A DNA stretch of 64,000 nucleotides from JANQOH01 sp965214495 (GTDB taxonomy: Bacteria > Pseudomonadota > Alphaproteobacteria > UBA7887). A program made the translations under genes and the position numbers. The notes below the pieces were generated by a model. The model did not search any database. It saw only the letters and a program-made list of their open reading frames with translations, and was not told the origin of the DNA. The stretch covers positions 2,976,001-3,040,000 of the forward strand of contig OZ243958.1 in NCBI GenBank assembly GCA_965214495.1, read 5' to 3'. Below, piece by piece: positions 16,448 to 26,015 of this stretch (the first letter of the stretch is position 1; each line of letters opens with the position of its first letter).

Positions 16448-18004
16448 TCATGTCTTTTCCGGCGCCGCCCGGCGCAATTGCCGCAACTGGCCGAAGCGGG
16501 CGGCGCCGGAAAAATGCGCGGCGAGAGCGAACAGCCCGAGGCCGAGGCTGACGATGACGGCGAGGGCGACCGCCTTGGCGGGCGTCCCGGCCGCGAACCA
16601 CGGCGCCAGCCATTCCGCCGCCGGCCAGACCCCCGCTACCATCATCGCGGTGGCGAGCGCCATACGCGGCAGGCGGCGGCGCAGACGCGCGTCGCTCCGC
16701 AGATGACCTCGGCGCACCAGCCCGGCCGTCAACAGCGCGACGTTGAGCCACGACGACAGAGCGCTCGCAAGCGCGATGCCCACATGCGCGAGGGAGCCGA
16801 TCAACGCCAGACTCAGCGCCGCGTTCACCGCCACGCACAGGACTGCGATCGCGACCGGGGTGCGTGCGTCCTCGCGGGCGAAGTAACCGGGCGCGAGGAT
16901 TTTCACCAGGACGAAGGCAGGGAGTCCGGCCGCATAGGCTGCAAGTGCGCCGGCGGTCGCAGCACCCGCCGCGGCGTCGAAGGCGCCGCGCCCAAACAGC
17001 GTGGCCACGATCGGTGCGGCCAGCACCGCCAGCGCCGCCGCCGCCGGCAGCGTGAGCAGCAGTGCGTATTCCATGGCGCGGCTCTGGCTCTCCAGCGCCG
17101 CCGCGGTCTCGCCGCCGCGTAACTGGCGCGTCAGCGTCGGTAGCAGTGCCGTGCCCATCGCCACCCCGATCACGCCGAGCGGCAATTGTACGATGCGGTC
17201 GGCGAAATAGAGGTAGGAGATCGAGCCGGTGGGCAGAAGCGACGCGATGACGATGTCGACCAGCAGATTGAGCTGCTGAACCCCGGCTCCGGCGGCAACC
17301 GGAACGGCGAGAACGAGCAGGCGCTTGACGCCCGGAGTCAGTCGCGGCCACGGCATTCCCGGCAACAGGCCGGCGCGCCGGCAGTTCCACGCCAGCCACG
17401 CGAACTGAACCACGCCGGCGACGGCGACCGCACCGGCGAGAGCGTGCCCGGGAGTCGACAGCGACTCGCGAAACCACAGGAGACCGGCGATCAGACAAAG
17501 ATTGAGCAGAACGGGTGCTGCCGCTGCGGCGGCGAATCGCCCGGCGCTGTTGAGCACCCCGGAAAGCAGGGCGACCAGCGAAATGAACAGGATGTAGGGA
17601 AAGGTCAGGCGGGCGAGCGCGACCGTCAGCGCCAGTTTCGCCGGATCGTCGGCGAATCCCGGCGCCACCGCACGCACCAGCCACGGCATGGCGAGTTCAG
17701 CGATCGCCACCAGGGCGACCAGCAGCCAGGCGAGAACCGCCAGCGCCTCGCCCGCGAAGGCGCGCGCGGCCTCCGCCCCCTCGGTCTTCATGCGACCGGC
17801 GAACAAGGGCACGAAGGCGAGGTTGAACGCCCCCTCCGCGAACAGCCGACGGAACAGATTGGGCAGTTTGAAGGCGACGAAGAACGCATCGCCGACCATG
17901 CCCGCGCCGACATAGCGCGCGATCAGGACGTCGCGAAGAAAACCCAGAACGCGCGAAGCGAAGGTCCACGCCCCGACCGTGGCCGCGAAGCGAATCAGGG
18001 CCAT
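16448..18004 (-). CDS. murJ: Lipid II flippase MurJ
   Basis: A 518-residue MviN/MurJ protein of the MOP superfamily with about 14 predicted membrane helices. It translocates lipid II across the inner membrane for peptidoglycan synthesis. Diagnostic stretches include the N-terminal SRVLGFLRDVLIARYVGAG, FRRLFAEGAFNLAFVPLF and GVGVQ-like/TSISYLYFADRIVQLPLGV-type regions. It starts 7 bp after the glnD stop, consistent with an operon. Length and motifs are normal. Confidence 0.95.
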   Translation of the reverse strand: MALIRFAATVGAWTFASRVLGFLRDVLIARYVGAGMVGDAFFVAFKLPNLFRRLFAEGAFNLAFVPLFAGRMKTEGAEAARAFAGEALAVLAWLLVALVAIAELAMPWLVRAVAPGFADDPAKLALTVALARLTFPYILFISLVALLSGVLNSAGRFAAAAAAPVLLNLCLIAGLLWFRESLSTPGHALAGAVAVAGVVQFAWLAWNCRRAGLLPGMPWPRLTPGVKRLLVLAVPVAAGAGVQQLNLLVDIVIASLLPTGSISYLYFADRIVQLPLGVIGVAMGTALLPTLTRQLRGGETAAALESQSRAMEYALLLTLPAAAALAVLAAPIVATLFGRGAFDAAAGAATAGALAAYAAGLPAFVLVKILAPGYFAREDARTPVAIAVLCVAVNAALSLALIGSLAHVGIALASALSSWLNVALLTAGLVRRGHLRSDARLRRRLPRMALATAMMVAGVWPAAEWLAPWFAAGTPAKAVALAVIVSLGLGLFALAAHFSGAARFGQLRQLRRAAPEKT

Positions 18005-18011
18005 CGCCGTG

Positions 18012-20768
18012 CTATTCGGCGGCTACCGCGTCCGCCGCGCTCGCTACCACGCCGCCGCGCGCCGCCGCGAGCAGCGATTCCCTGATCCGCGCCAGCCTGT
18101 GGTCGTCCGTCACCTTCATGCCGAACATGTCCTTGACGTAGAACACGTCGATGGCGCTTTCGCCGTAGGTGTTGACCCGGGCACTGCCGATCGCCAGTCG
18201 CAGGTCGGCCAGCGCGCGGGTCACGTCGAACAGCAGCCCCGCGCGGTCGCGTGCGTTGAGTTCGATGACCGTGTGAGAGGCCGAGGCGCGGTTGTCGATT
18301 AGCACGCGCGGTTGCACCTTGAATACCGCCATACGGCTCGCCCGCGAGGCGTGCTCGCGCTCGGCGAGCGCGAATTGCGGCTTGAAATCTTTGGCGAGAG
18401 TCATCTCGATGGTCGCGGACAGTCTGGCCAAGCGGTCGCGCCGGTCGAACGCACGACCGTCGATTCCCTGAATCCGGAAGGTGTCGAGCACCATGCCGTC
18501 CCTGGTGCTGAAAATGCGCGCCTCGACGATCGCCGCCCCGCACGCGGTCATCGCCCCCGCGATGCCCGCGAACAGGCCCGGATGGTCGGGCGCATAGACC
18601 GTCACTTCGGTCACTGCGCGGAAACCGTCGACGCGCGTCTCGACGGTGAGCGGCGCGGCGCCGGCATCGGCCGCGCGTATCAGCGCTGCGTGCCGCGCGT
18701 GCACCTCGGCATTGAAGCTCAAGAGATAGGCCGGATAGGCGCGGTCGATGAAACGCTCGACGTCATCGGGCGGCCAGTCCCGCAACGCTTCGCGCACCGC
18801 CGCCTTGGCGGTCTCCAACCGCTCCGCCTGGTCGGCGAGCGTGTCGCCACCGGTCATCGCGGCTTCGGCGCGGTAATACAGGCCGCGCAGCAACTGACCC
18901 TTCCAGCCGTTCCACACGTTCGGCCCCACCGCGCGGATATCGGCGACCGTCAGCACCAGCAACAGGCGCAGGCGCTGCGGCGAGCGCACGACGGCGACGA
19001 AGTTCTCGATCGTTCTCGGGTCGGAAATGTCGCGATTGAAAGCAGTCGCCGAACACAGCAGATGGTGCTCGACGAGCCAGGCGATAGTCTCGGTTTCTTC
19101 CGCCGTGCAGCCGAGCCGGGGCGCCAGTCTGCGCGCCACCCGTGCGCCGAGCACCGAGTGGTCGCCGCCGCGCCCCTTCGCGATGTCGTGGAGGAACAGC
19201 GCGATATACAGGACCTTGCGCGACAGCACTTCGTGAACGATCTCCGTGGCGAGCGGCAGTTCGGCGGCGAGTTCGCCATTCTCGATTCGCGACAGGACCC
19301 CGATCGCGAAGATCGTGTGCTCGTCAACCGTATAGACGTGATACATGTCGTGCTGGGTCTGCGCGACGACACGCCCGAACGCCGGCACGAAGCGGCCGAG
19401 CACCCCCGCTTCGTTCAGCCGCCGCAGCGTCGTTTCCGGCTCCTTGTCGCTGGTCAGCATCTCGACGAACAGGCGGTTGGCCTCCGGGTCGGCGCGCAGG
19501 CGGGCGTCGATTGCCGAAAGGTTCCGCGTAATCAGCATCAGCGCGCGGGGGTGCACGTCGAGTTCGCGGGCCTGGGCCACGTGGAACAGCCTCAGCATAT
19601 CGAGCGGATTGCGCGCGAACGCGTCGTCGTCGGCCACCCCGACACGCCCGTGTTCGAGCCGGAAGCCGTCGATATCGCGTCGCAACAGGCCCCACCGCGG
19701 CGCCTGAAACAGCGGGCGGCGCGCGTGTTCGGCCTCGATCGCCGCACAGAAAATTCGGGTCAGGTCACCGACCGTCTTGGCGATCAGGTAGTAGTGTTTC
19801 ATGAACCGCTCGACGCCCGGTTTGCCGGCGCGCCCGGCATAGCGAGACGCTGCGGCGACCGCGACCTGACGGTCGAAGGTCAAGCGTTCCTCGGCGCGTC
19901 CGGCCAGATAGTGCAGCCGGCAGCGCACGCTCCACAGATAACGGTGTGCGCGTCGGAACATGCGGAACTCGGATTCGGTCAGCACCCCGCGCGCCACCAG
20001 GTCGCCGACATCCTCGACCTGGTAGAGATATTTGGCGATCCAGAACAGGGTGTGCAGGTCGCGTAAACCGCCCTTGCCGTCCTTGAGGTTGGGTTCGACC
20101 ACGTAGCGTGAATCGCCCATGCGCCGGTGTCGCGCATCGCGTTCCCCCAGTTTGGCCTCGATGAACGCGCGGCCGCCACCGGAGACCACCTCCTTCGCGA
20201 ACCGTTGCCGGAGTTCGAGATAGAGCGGCTGGTCGCCATACACGTAGCGCGCTTCGAGAAGTGCCGTGCGGATGGTCGCGTCGCGCTTCGCACGGGCGAT
20301 CGTCTCGTCGATCGACCGCGTGGCCTGGCCCACCGTCAGACCCAGGTCCCACAGCACGTAGAGCATGTATTCGACGATCTGCTCACCGCGCGGCGTCGTC
20401 TTGTAGGGGGTGAGAAAGAGCAGATCGACGTCGGAGAACGGCGCCAGTTCGCCGCGCCCGTATCCGCCGACCGCCACGACGGCAAGCCGGTCCGCCGCCG
20501 TCGGGTTGGGTTCGGGGAACACCCGTTCGGCGGTGTGGTCGAACAGTGCGGTCAACATCTGGTCGGTCAGCCAGGAGAGCGCCGCCGCAGCGGCCGGGCC
20601 GTCGGAGCCTTCGTCGAAACGCCGTCGGACTTCCGCCCGACCCGCCTCCAGCGCCTGTTTGAGGCGGTCGCGCACGGCCGCTCGGTCCGCATCGGGACCG
20701 AGCGCCGCCAGCGCCTGACCGAGCGCCCGGCGATCGACGATCGCGCGCTTGTTCGTCAGTCGAACCAT
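18012..20768 (-). CDS. glnD: Bifunctional PII uridylyltransferase/uridylyl-removing enzyme
   Basis: A 918-residue GlnD that senses glutamine and (de)uridylylates PII. Domains in order: nucleotidyltransferase with VGGYGRGELAPFSDVDLLF near residue 105; the GlnD_UR_UTase helper region with NLKDGKGGLRDLHTLFW; an HD phosphohydrolase domain (LFLHDIAKGRGGDHS, near residue 530) for uridylyl removal; and two C-terminal ACT domains (VYAPDHPGLFAGIAGAM and LNARDRAGLLFDVTRAL) that bind glutamine. It follows mutS by 51 bp. All catalytic motifs appear intact. Confidence 0.96.
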   Translation of the reverse strand: MVRLTNKRAIVDRRALGQALAALGPDADRAAVRDRLKQALEAGRAEVRRRFDEGSDGPAAAAALSWLTDQMLTALFDHTAERVFPEPNPTAADRLAVVAVGGYGRGELAPFSDVDLLFLTPYKTTPRGEQIVEYMLYVLWDLGLTVGQATRSIDETIARAKRDATIRTALLEARYVYGDQPLYLELRQRFAKEVVSGGGRAFIEAKLGERDARHRRMGDSRYVVEPNLKDGKGGLRDLHTLFWIAKYLYQVEDVGDLVARGVLTESEFRMFRRAHRYLWSVRCRLHYLAGRAEERLTFDRQVAVAAASRYAGRAGKPGVERFMKHYYLIAKTVGDLTRIFCAAIEAEHARRPLFQAPRWGLLRRDIDGFRLEHGRVGVADDDAFARNPLDMLRLFHVAQARELDVHPRALMLITRNLSAIDARLRADPEANRLFVEMLTSDKEPETTLRRLNEAGVLGRFVPAFGRVVAQTQHDMYHVYTVDEHTIFAIGVLSRIENGELAAELPLATEIVHEVLSRKVLYIALFLHDIAKGRGGDHSVLGARVARRLAPRLGCTAEETETIAWLVEHHLLCSATAFNRDISDPRTIENFVAVVRSPQRLRLLLVLTVADIRAVGPNVWNGWKGQLLRGLYYRAEAAMTGGDTLADQAERLETAKAAVREALRDWPPDDVERFIDRAYPAYLLSFNAEVHARHAALIRAADAGAAPLTVETRVDGFRAVTEVTVYAPDHPGLFAGIAGAMTACGAAIVEARIFSTRDGMVLDTFRIQGIDGRAFDRRDRLARLSATIEMTLAKDFKPQFALAEREHASRASRMAVFKVQPRVLIDNRASASHTVIELNARDRAGLLFDVTRALADLRLAIGSARVNTYGESAIDVFYVKDMFGMKVTDDHRLARIRESLLAAARGGVVASAADAVAAE

Positions 20769-20819
20769 GATTGCCGTCTCGCCCGGGAAACCGTCTTCAC
20801 TATAGCAGCAGGATCGTGC

Positions 20820-23507
20820 TCAACGCGCGTCCGGCGAGTCGACCAGCGCCTGCAGGCGATACAGCAGTTCCAGCGCCTCGCGCGGGCTGAGCGAGTCGAG
20901 GTCGGTGTCGCGCAGCAAGGCGAGCGCCGGCGGTTCGTCCGCGACCGGAGCCGGGTTCGCGCGCACGGTGGCGAACAGCGGCAGGTCGTCGGCGAGCCGC
21001 GCCGCCGCCGCGTCGCCTTCGTCGCTCTCCAGATGCTCCAGCACTTCCTCGGCGCGGGCGACGACGTCCGCCGGCAGGCCGGCGAGGCGTGCGACGTGGA
21101 TCCCGTAGGAGCGGTCTGCGGCACCGGCGGCCACTTCGTAAAGGAATACCGCCTCGCCTTGCCATTCGCGCACCCGCATGGTGCGGCAGGACAGATCTTC
21201 GAGCTTCGCGGCGAGGCAGGTCAGCTCGTGATAGTGAGTCGCGAACAGGGCGCGACAGCGATTGACCGCGTGCAGATGCTCGATCGTCGCCCAGGCGATG
21301 GAAAGGCCGTCGAAGGTCGCCGTGCCGCGGCCGATCTCGTCCAGGATGACCAATGCTCGCGGCCCTGCCTGATTGAGGATCGCTGCGGTCTCGACCATTT
21401 CGACCATGAAGGTCGAACGCCCGCGCGCCAGATCGTCCGCCGCGCCGACGCGGCTGAACAGGCGATCGATCACGCCGATCGAGCAGGCGCGCGCCGGGAC
21501 GTAACAACCGGCCTGGGCGAGCACCGCGATCAGCGCGTTCTGCCGCAGGAAGGTGCTCTTGCCGGCCATGTTGGGGCCCGTCAGCAGCCACAAACGTTCG
21601 CCGGCGGCGAGGGTGCAGTCGTTGGCGACGAACCCGGGCGCGCTCGGGTTCGACGCCATCGCCTCGACCACCGGATGGCGGCCGCCGGAAACGGCGAAGC
21701 CTGTCCCGTCATCGACCGTCGGGCGGCAAAAGTCGCGTTCCACCGCCAGCACGGCGCCGGCCGCGGCGACGTCGATTTCGGCGAGCGCGCGGGCGGTTGC
21801 GGCGATGTCGTCCGCGCGGGCGGTCGTCTCGCCGACGAGGTCGTCGAACAGTTCCAGTTCCAGCGCCAGTGCGCGGTCGGCGGCGCGGGTGATCCCGTCG
21901 GCGAGGTCGGCGAGCTTCGTGGTGGTGAAGCGCAGGGCGCTCGCGGTGGTCTGCCGGTGGATGAAGCCCTGGTCGCCGAGCAGCTTGTCGCCGTGGTTCG
22001 CGCTCACCTCGATGAAGTAGCCGAGCACGTTGTTGTGCTTGATCTTCAGCGCGGCGATGCCGGTCGTCTTCGCATAGCTGGCCTGTAGCGCGCCGATCAG
22101 GCGCCGGCTTTCGTCGCGCAGGGCGCGCTGCTCGTCGAGCGCCGCGACATATCCCTCGGCGATGACGCCGCCGTCGCGCGCGAGCGGCGGCGGGTTGGCG
22201 GCGAGCGCCCGGGTCAGGCGATCGACCAGCACGCGATGGGGTCCGAGCCGCGCCGCGGCATCGGCGATCCCGGCCGGCAGCGGCGCGAGACCGCCCGCAT
22301 CGTCCGCCGTCAGGCGCTGGCGAAGCGCGTCGGCGCGGCCGAGCGCATCGCGCAGGGCGGCGAGATCGCGAGGTCCGCCGCGGCCGAGGCACAGACGGCC
22401 GAGCCCGCGTTCGATATCGGGGCAGCCGGCGAGGGTTTCGCGCACCGCGTCACGCGCCCCGGCGTCGGAAACGAAGAACCCCACCATGTCGAGACGGACG
22501 CCGATCGCCGCCGGATCGGTCAACGGGGCGGCCAGTCGCGCCGCGAGCAGGCGGCCGCCGCCCGGCGTGCGCGTGCGATCGACCACGTCGAGCAGGCTGC
22601 CGCGACGTCCGCCGTCGAGCGCGCGGGTGAGTTCGAGATTGCGGCGCGTCGCGGCGTCGATCGCCATCACCGCGCCGTCAGCCTGTCGGCGCAACGGCGA
22701 CAGGCGGGGTCGTCGTCCCTTCTGGGTGAGATCGACGTAATCGATGAGCGCGCCCGCAGCGGCGATTTCGGCGCGGCCGAACCCGCCGAAGGAATCGAGG
22801 GTCGCGACGCCGTAGGCCTCGGCGAGACGCCGCGCCGCGGCGGCGGAATCGAAGCGCACCGCCGGCAGCCGCGTCGTCGCATCCGTCCACTCGGCCAGCG
22901 CCGGGTCGTCGGCGAGGGAGTCGGGCGCCAGCAATTCGCCGGGCGCGACCTGCGCCAGCAAAGCGGCGAGCGCCGGCGCCGCCGGCGCCGCGACGGCGAA
23001 GGACCCGGTCGAAAGGTCGAGCCAGGCGAGGCCCCAGGCGCCGTTGACCTGCGCCACCGCCGCCAGGTGGTTGTGGGCGCGCGCGTCCAGCAGGCCGTCT
23101 TCGGTAATGGTTCCCGGGGTCACGACCCGGACCACCTCGCGCGCCACCACTGTTTTGGGGCCGCGCCGGCGGGCCTCCGCCGGATCCTCGGTCTGTTCGC
23201 AGATCGCGACCTTGAAGCCGGCGCGAATCAGGCGTTCGAGATAGGTTTCGTGGCTGTGCACGGGCACGCCGCACATCGGGATTTCCCGGCCCTCGTGCCT
23301 GCCGCGCCGGGTCAGGGCGATGTCGAGCGCGGCGGCGGCGGCGACGGCGTCGTCGAAGAACATCTCGTAGAAATCGCCCATGCGATAGAACAGCAGCGCG
23401 TCGGGATGCCGGCGCTTGATGTCGAGATATTGCGCCATCATCGGAGTGGCCAACCCCGCGCCGGACGCCGAACGCCGTCGTCTGGTCGATCCCACGCTAT
23501 CGGACAT
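20820..23507 (-). CDS. mutS: DNA mismatch repair protein MutS
   Basis: An 895-residue MutS. The N-terminal mismatch-binding domain has the Phe-x-Glu motif in MGDFYEMFFDDA (near residues 43-54). Connector and lever domains follow. The C-terminal ABC ATPase has Walker A TGPNMAGKSTFLRQ near residue 640, the signature STFMVEMVE, Walker B LVILDEIGRGTATFDG and the helix-turn-helix tail. It is the first gene of the mutS-glnD-murJ-trpS block and is divergent from the DUF1302 operon across a 272-bp intergenic region. Confidence 0.97.
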   Translation of the reverse strand: MSDSVGSTRRRRSASGAGLATPMMAQYLDIKRRHPDALLFYRMGDFYEMFFDDAVAAAAALDIALTRRGRHEGREIPMCGVPVHSHETYLERLIRAGFKVAICEQTEDPAEARRRGPKTVVAREVVRVVTPGTITEDGLLDARAHNHLAAVAQVNGAWGLAWLDLSTGSFAVAAPAAPALAALLAQVAPGELLAPDSLADDPALAEWTDATTRLPAVRFDSAAAARRLAEAYGVATLDSFGGFGRAEIAAAGALIDYVDLTQKGRRPRLSPLRRQADGAVMAIDAATRRNLELTRALDGGRRGSLLDVVDRTRTPGGGRLLAARLAAPLTDPAAIGVRLDMVGFFVSDAGARDAVRETLAGCPDIERGLGRLCLGRGGPRDLAALRDALGRADALRQRLTADDAGGLAPLPAGIADAAARLGPHRVLVDRLTRALAANPPPLARDGGVIAEGYVAALDEQRALRDESRRLIGALQASYAKTTGIAALKIKHNNVLGYFIEVSANHGDKLLGDQGFIHRQTTASALRFTTTKLADLADGITRAADRALALELELFDDLVGETTARADDIAATARALAEIDVAAAGAVLAVERDFCRPTVDDGTGFAVSGGRHPVVEAMASNPSAPGFVANDCTLAAGERLWLLTGPNMAGKSTFLRQNALIAVLAQAGCYVPARACSIGVIDRLFSRVGAADDLARGRSTFMVEMVETAAILNQAGPRALVILDEIGRGTATFDGLSIAWATIEHLHAVNRCRALFATHYHELTCLAAKLEDLSCRTMRVREWQGEAVFLYEVAAGAADRSYGIHVARLAGLPADVVARAEEVLEHLESDEGDAAAARLADDLPLFATVRANPAPVADEPPALALLRDTDLDSLSPREALELLYRLQALVDSPDAR

Positions 23508-23635
23508 GCGCCGCCTCTCCCGATCCGGCGCCGCGGACGTTCCCCGGAGGCGCCTTGCCCCGCCCGGTCAATCTACACGAGAAGCCGGCACGGCCGCTTG
23601 GCGCCGGCAATGCGCGGGACAATACTGAAACGATC

Positions 23636-23657
23636 GTTCCTTTTCCTGGGAAGGAAC
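23636..23657. promoter_or_regulatory. Operator-like inverted repeat 1
   Basis: Perfect 7-base arms GTTCCTT (23636-23642) and AAGGAAC (23651-23657) with an 8-base spacer, in the divergent region between mutS and the DUF1302 operon. A related repeat starts 104 bases downstream, so this pair may be binding sites of one regulator. No regulator gene is adjacent. Confidence 0.4.
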
Positions 23658-23739
23658 ATCTTGTGAAATCGGTCGGCTCTTCGTGTCGCCGGCAGTTTCG
23701 GGAAACGCCCGCTTGCCAGCACGACCAGAGGCGCTTATC

Positions 23740-23759
23740 GTTCCTTTCGAAGGACGAAC
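23740..23759. promoter_or_regulatory. Operator-like inverted repeat 2
   Basis: GTTCCTT (23740-23746), a TCG loop, then AAGGACGAAC (23750-23759), an imperfect match to the right arm of repeat 1. Both copies are preceded by ATC. It ends 20 bases before the DUF1302 ATG, between any promoter and the ribosome-binding site. Alternatively it forms a small hairpin in the leader. Confidence 0.35.
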
Positions 23760-23779
23760 GGGTTGGGGGGGAACGGTCC

Positions 23780-26008
23780 ATGTATGCAACGCAGCGCGGC
23801 CGGCGCAACTCGTTGCCGGCGCGATTCCTTGCCGGCGCGGTCGTCGTCGGCCTCGGTGTGGGTCTGCACGCGTTGCCGACGCTTGCGGTGGAGCTCGAGG
23901 CCGGTGGATTGCAGGGGAGTCTCGACACCACCATCTCGCACGGCCTCTCCTTTCGGGTCGGCGACCGCGACGAGAACCTGATCGGAATCAATTCCGACGA
24001 CGGCGATCGCAACTACGACCAGGGCCTGATCAGCAACACGTCTCGGTTCGTCAGCGAGCTCGACCTCGAGGCCGGGAATTTCGGCGCTTTCGTGCGCGTT
24101 CAGGGGTTCATCGACTTCGAGAACCGAGATGGCGACGGCGACTACAAACCGCTCGCGGAGAAAGCGCGCGCGCAGATCGGCGACGATCTCGAACTGCTCG
24201 ACGCCTATGTCGCCGGCGCGTTCGATGCGGGCGCCGTGCCGATCGATGCGCGGGTCGGCAACCAGGTACTGAACTGGGGTGAGAGCACGTTCATCCCCAA
24301 CGGCATCAGTGTCATCAATCCGTTCGACGTGACGAAGTTCCGCAAGCCGGGCGCCGAGTTGCGCGACGGCCTGTTGCCCGTCCCCGCGATTTCGGGATCG
24401 GTCGGCGCGACCGATGCGCTAACGGTCGAAGGTTTCTACCAGCTTGCCTGGGAAGAGACCGAGATCGATCCGGCCGGCACGTATTTCTCGACCATCGACT
24501 ATGTGGGCGCGGGCGGAAGCCGGGCGTTCCTGGATAGCGACGAATTTCCGGATGCCTTCAAACCTCGCGATATCGGCATGGGCGGCGGGTTCGGCCCGCT
24601 CTCCGCGGCCATCAACGCCGACCTCGCCAGCGCGGCGACTTCGAATTGCCAGATAACCGGCTTGTCTCCCGCCGGGCCAACCTTCGCAGGATCGGGGTGT
24701 CAACCCGCTTTCGATGCGAATTACCTGAGTGTGGCGCGCGGTCCCGACAGGGACCCGCGCGATTCGGGCCAGTGGGGGGTCGCGTTCCGTTATTTCGCCG
24801 AGGAACTGAACGCTACCGAGTTCGGTTTTTACTTTATCAACCACCACAGCCGCCTGCCGCTCGTCAGCGCCACCTACCCGACTCCGGTGGATTACAATAA
24901 TGCGCTCCTTGCCGCCAGCGCGGTAACCGCGCCCGGTTCCGCCACCGCCAGCGCAGTGACGTCCGCGGTGGTCTCAGAGGCCACGCCGGTGGTCACGCAG
25001 CTGGTGACGGAGGCAGTGACACAAGAGATCACGAACCTGGTGGCCGCCGGGATTCCCCTCCAAACGCCCGACCGCGACGCGCTGATCGAGCAGCAGGTCG
25101 TCGCTCAACTCGCCAGTCCCGCGGTCATGCAGCAGATCGCCGACACGATTGAAGCGCAGCTTGCCGCCGTGGTGGCCGACGAAGTTCCGGGCCAAGTCTC
25201 GGGGGTCGCGTCGATTCTCGCGATCGACCGCTACCGGAACAGCGCGCGATACAACGTCGAGTATCCCGAAGACCTCCAGGTTTTCGGCTTCAGCTTCAAT
25301 ACCCAGCTCGGCACGTCCGGCTGGGCATTGCAGGGCGAGTATTCGTTCCACCCCGATACACCGTTGCAGAGACAGGAAGCATCCCTGTTCACCGAAGGTC
25401 TCAGGCCGCTGACCGATACGCTGGAGGCCGCCGCGTTGGCGAACAAGGCCGCGCTTGGCACGATCACTCCTGCGGAAGCGGCGCGGCTTGGCGCGCTGAA
25501 CGCGGGGCTCCCCGAACAGCTCGCCAGGCTCGGCGGGGGTCTCCAGGGCTGGGTGGCGCGCAACGTGAGTCAGATACAGGCGACGGCGACACGCGTGTTC
25601 GGTCCGACCTTCGGCGCGGACAGTCTCGCCTTCGTCACCGAGGCGGCGCTGACTCATGTCCACGGGATGCCGGACCAGGGCGCCATGCCGCTGAAAACTG
25701 CGGGCGCGGGCGATGACATCGCCGACGCGACCTCCTGGGGCTACCGCATGGCGGCGCGGCTCGACTACAACAACGCGATCGGCGCCGCGCGGCTCTCTCC
25801 CTACGCGCAATTCCAGCACGACGTGAGCGGCAGCAGCCCCGCCCCCGGCGGGCCGTTCGTCCAGGGCCGCGCCGCGATGACGCTCGGCCTTGGCGCCAGC
25901 TATCTCGACCGTTTGCGTGCCGACTTGAGCGTCACGCTCTACGAGGGCAGCAGCAACTATCTGAGCGACCGCGACTTCGTCTCCCTCTCCGTCTCCTACT
26001 CGTTCTGA
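23780..26008 (+). CDS. DUF1302-family outer-membrane beta-barrel protein
   Basis: A 742-residue exported protein. The N-terminal signal region (residues 1-36, LAGAVVVGLGVGLHALPTLA) is followed by the DUF1302 opening GSLDTTISHGLSFRVGDRDENL, beta-barrel strands (GNQVLNWGESTFIPNGI) and a C-terminal aromatic end (VSLSVSYSF), as in outer-membrane proteins. A helical Ala/Val-rich insertion occupies roughly residues 375-470 and a second helical segment about 540-625, making it longer than ordinary family members. The ATG at 23780 is preceded by a G-rich ribosome site. First gene of a four-gene operon; transport of a hydrophobic compound is inferred from operon partners. Confidence 0.85.
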   Translation: MYATQRGRRNSLPARFLAGAVVVGLGVGLHALPTLAVELEAGGLQGSLDTTISHGLSFRVGDRDENLIGINSDDGDRNYDQGLISNTSRFVSELDLEAGNFGAFVRVQGFIDFENRDGDGDYKPLAEKARAQIGDDLELLDAYVAGAFDAGAVPIDARVGNQVLNWGESTFIPNGISVINPFDVTKFRKPGAELRDGLLPVPAISGSVGATDALTVEGFYQLAWEETEIDPAGTYFSTIDYVGAGGSRAFLDSDEFPDAFKPRDIGMGGGFGPLSAAINADLASAATSNCQITGLSPAGPTFAGSGCQPAFDANYLSVARGPDRDPRDSGQWGVAFRYFAEELNATEFGFYFINHHSRLPLVSATYPTPVDYNNALLAASAVTAPGSATASAVTSAVVSEATPVVTQLVTEAVTQEITNLVAAGIPLQTPDRDALIEQQVVAQLASPAVMQQIADTIEAQLAAVVADEVPGQVSGVASILAIDRYRNSARYNVEYPEDLQVFGFSFNTQLGTSGWALQGEYSFHPDTPLQRQEASLFTEGLRPLTDTLEAAALANKAALGTITPAEAARLGALNAGLPEQLARLGGGLQGWVARNVSQIQATATRVFGPTFGADSLAFVTEAALTHVHGMPDQGAMPLKTAGAGDDIADATSWGYRMAARLDYNNAIGAARLSPYAQFQHDVSGSSPAPGGPFVQGRAAMTLGLGASYLDRLRADLSVTLYEGSSNYLSDRDFVSLSVSYSF

Positions 26009-26015
26009 GGTTACG

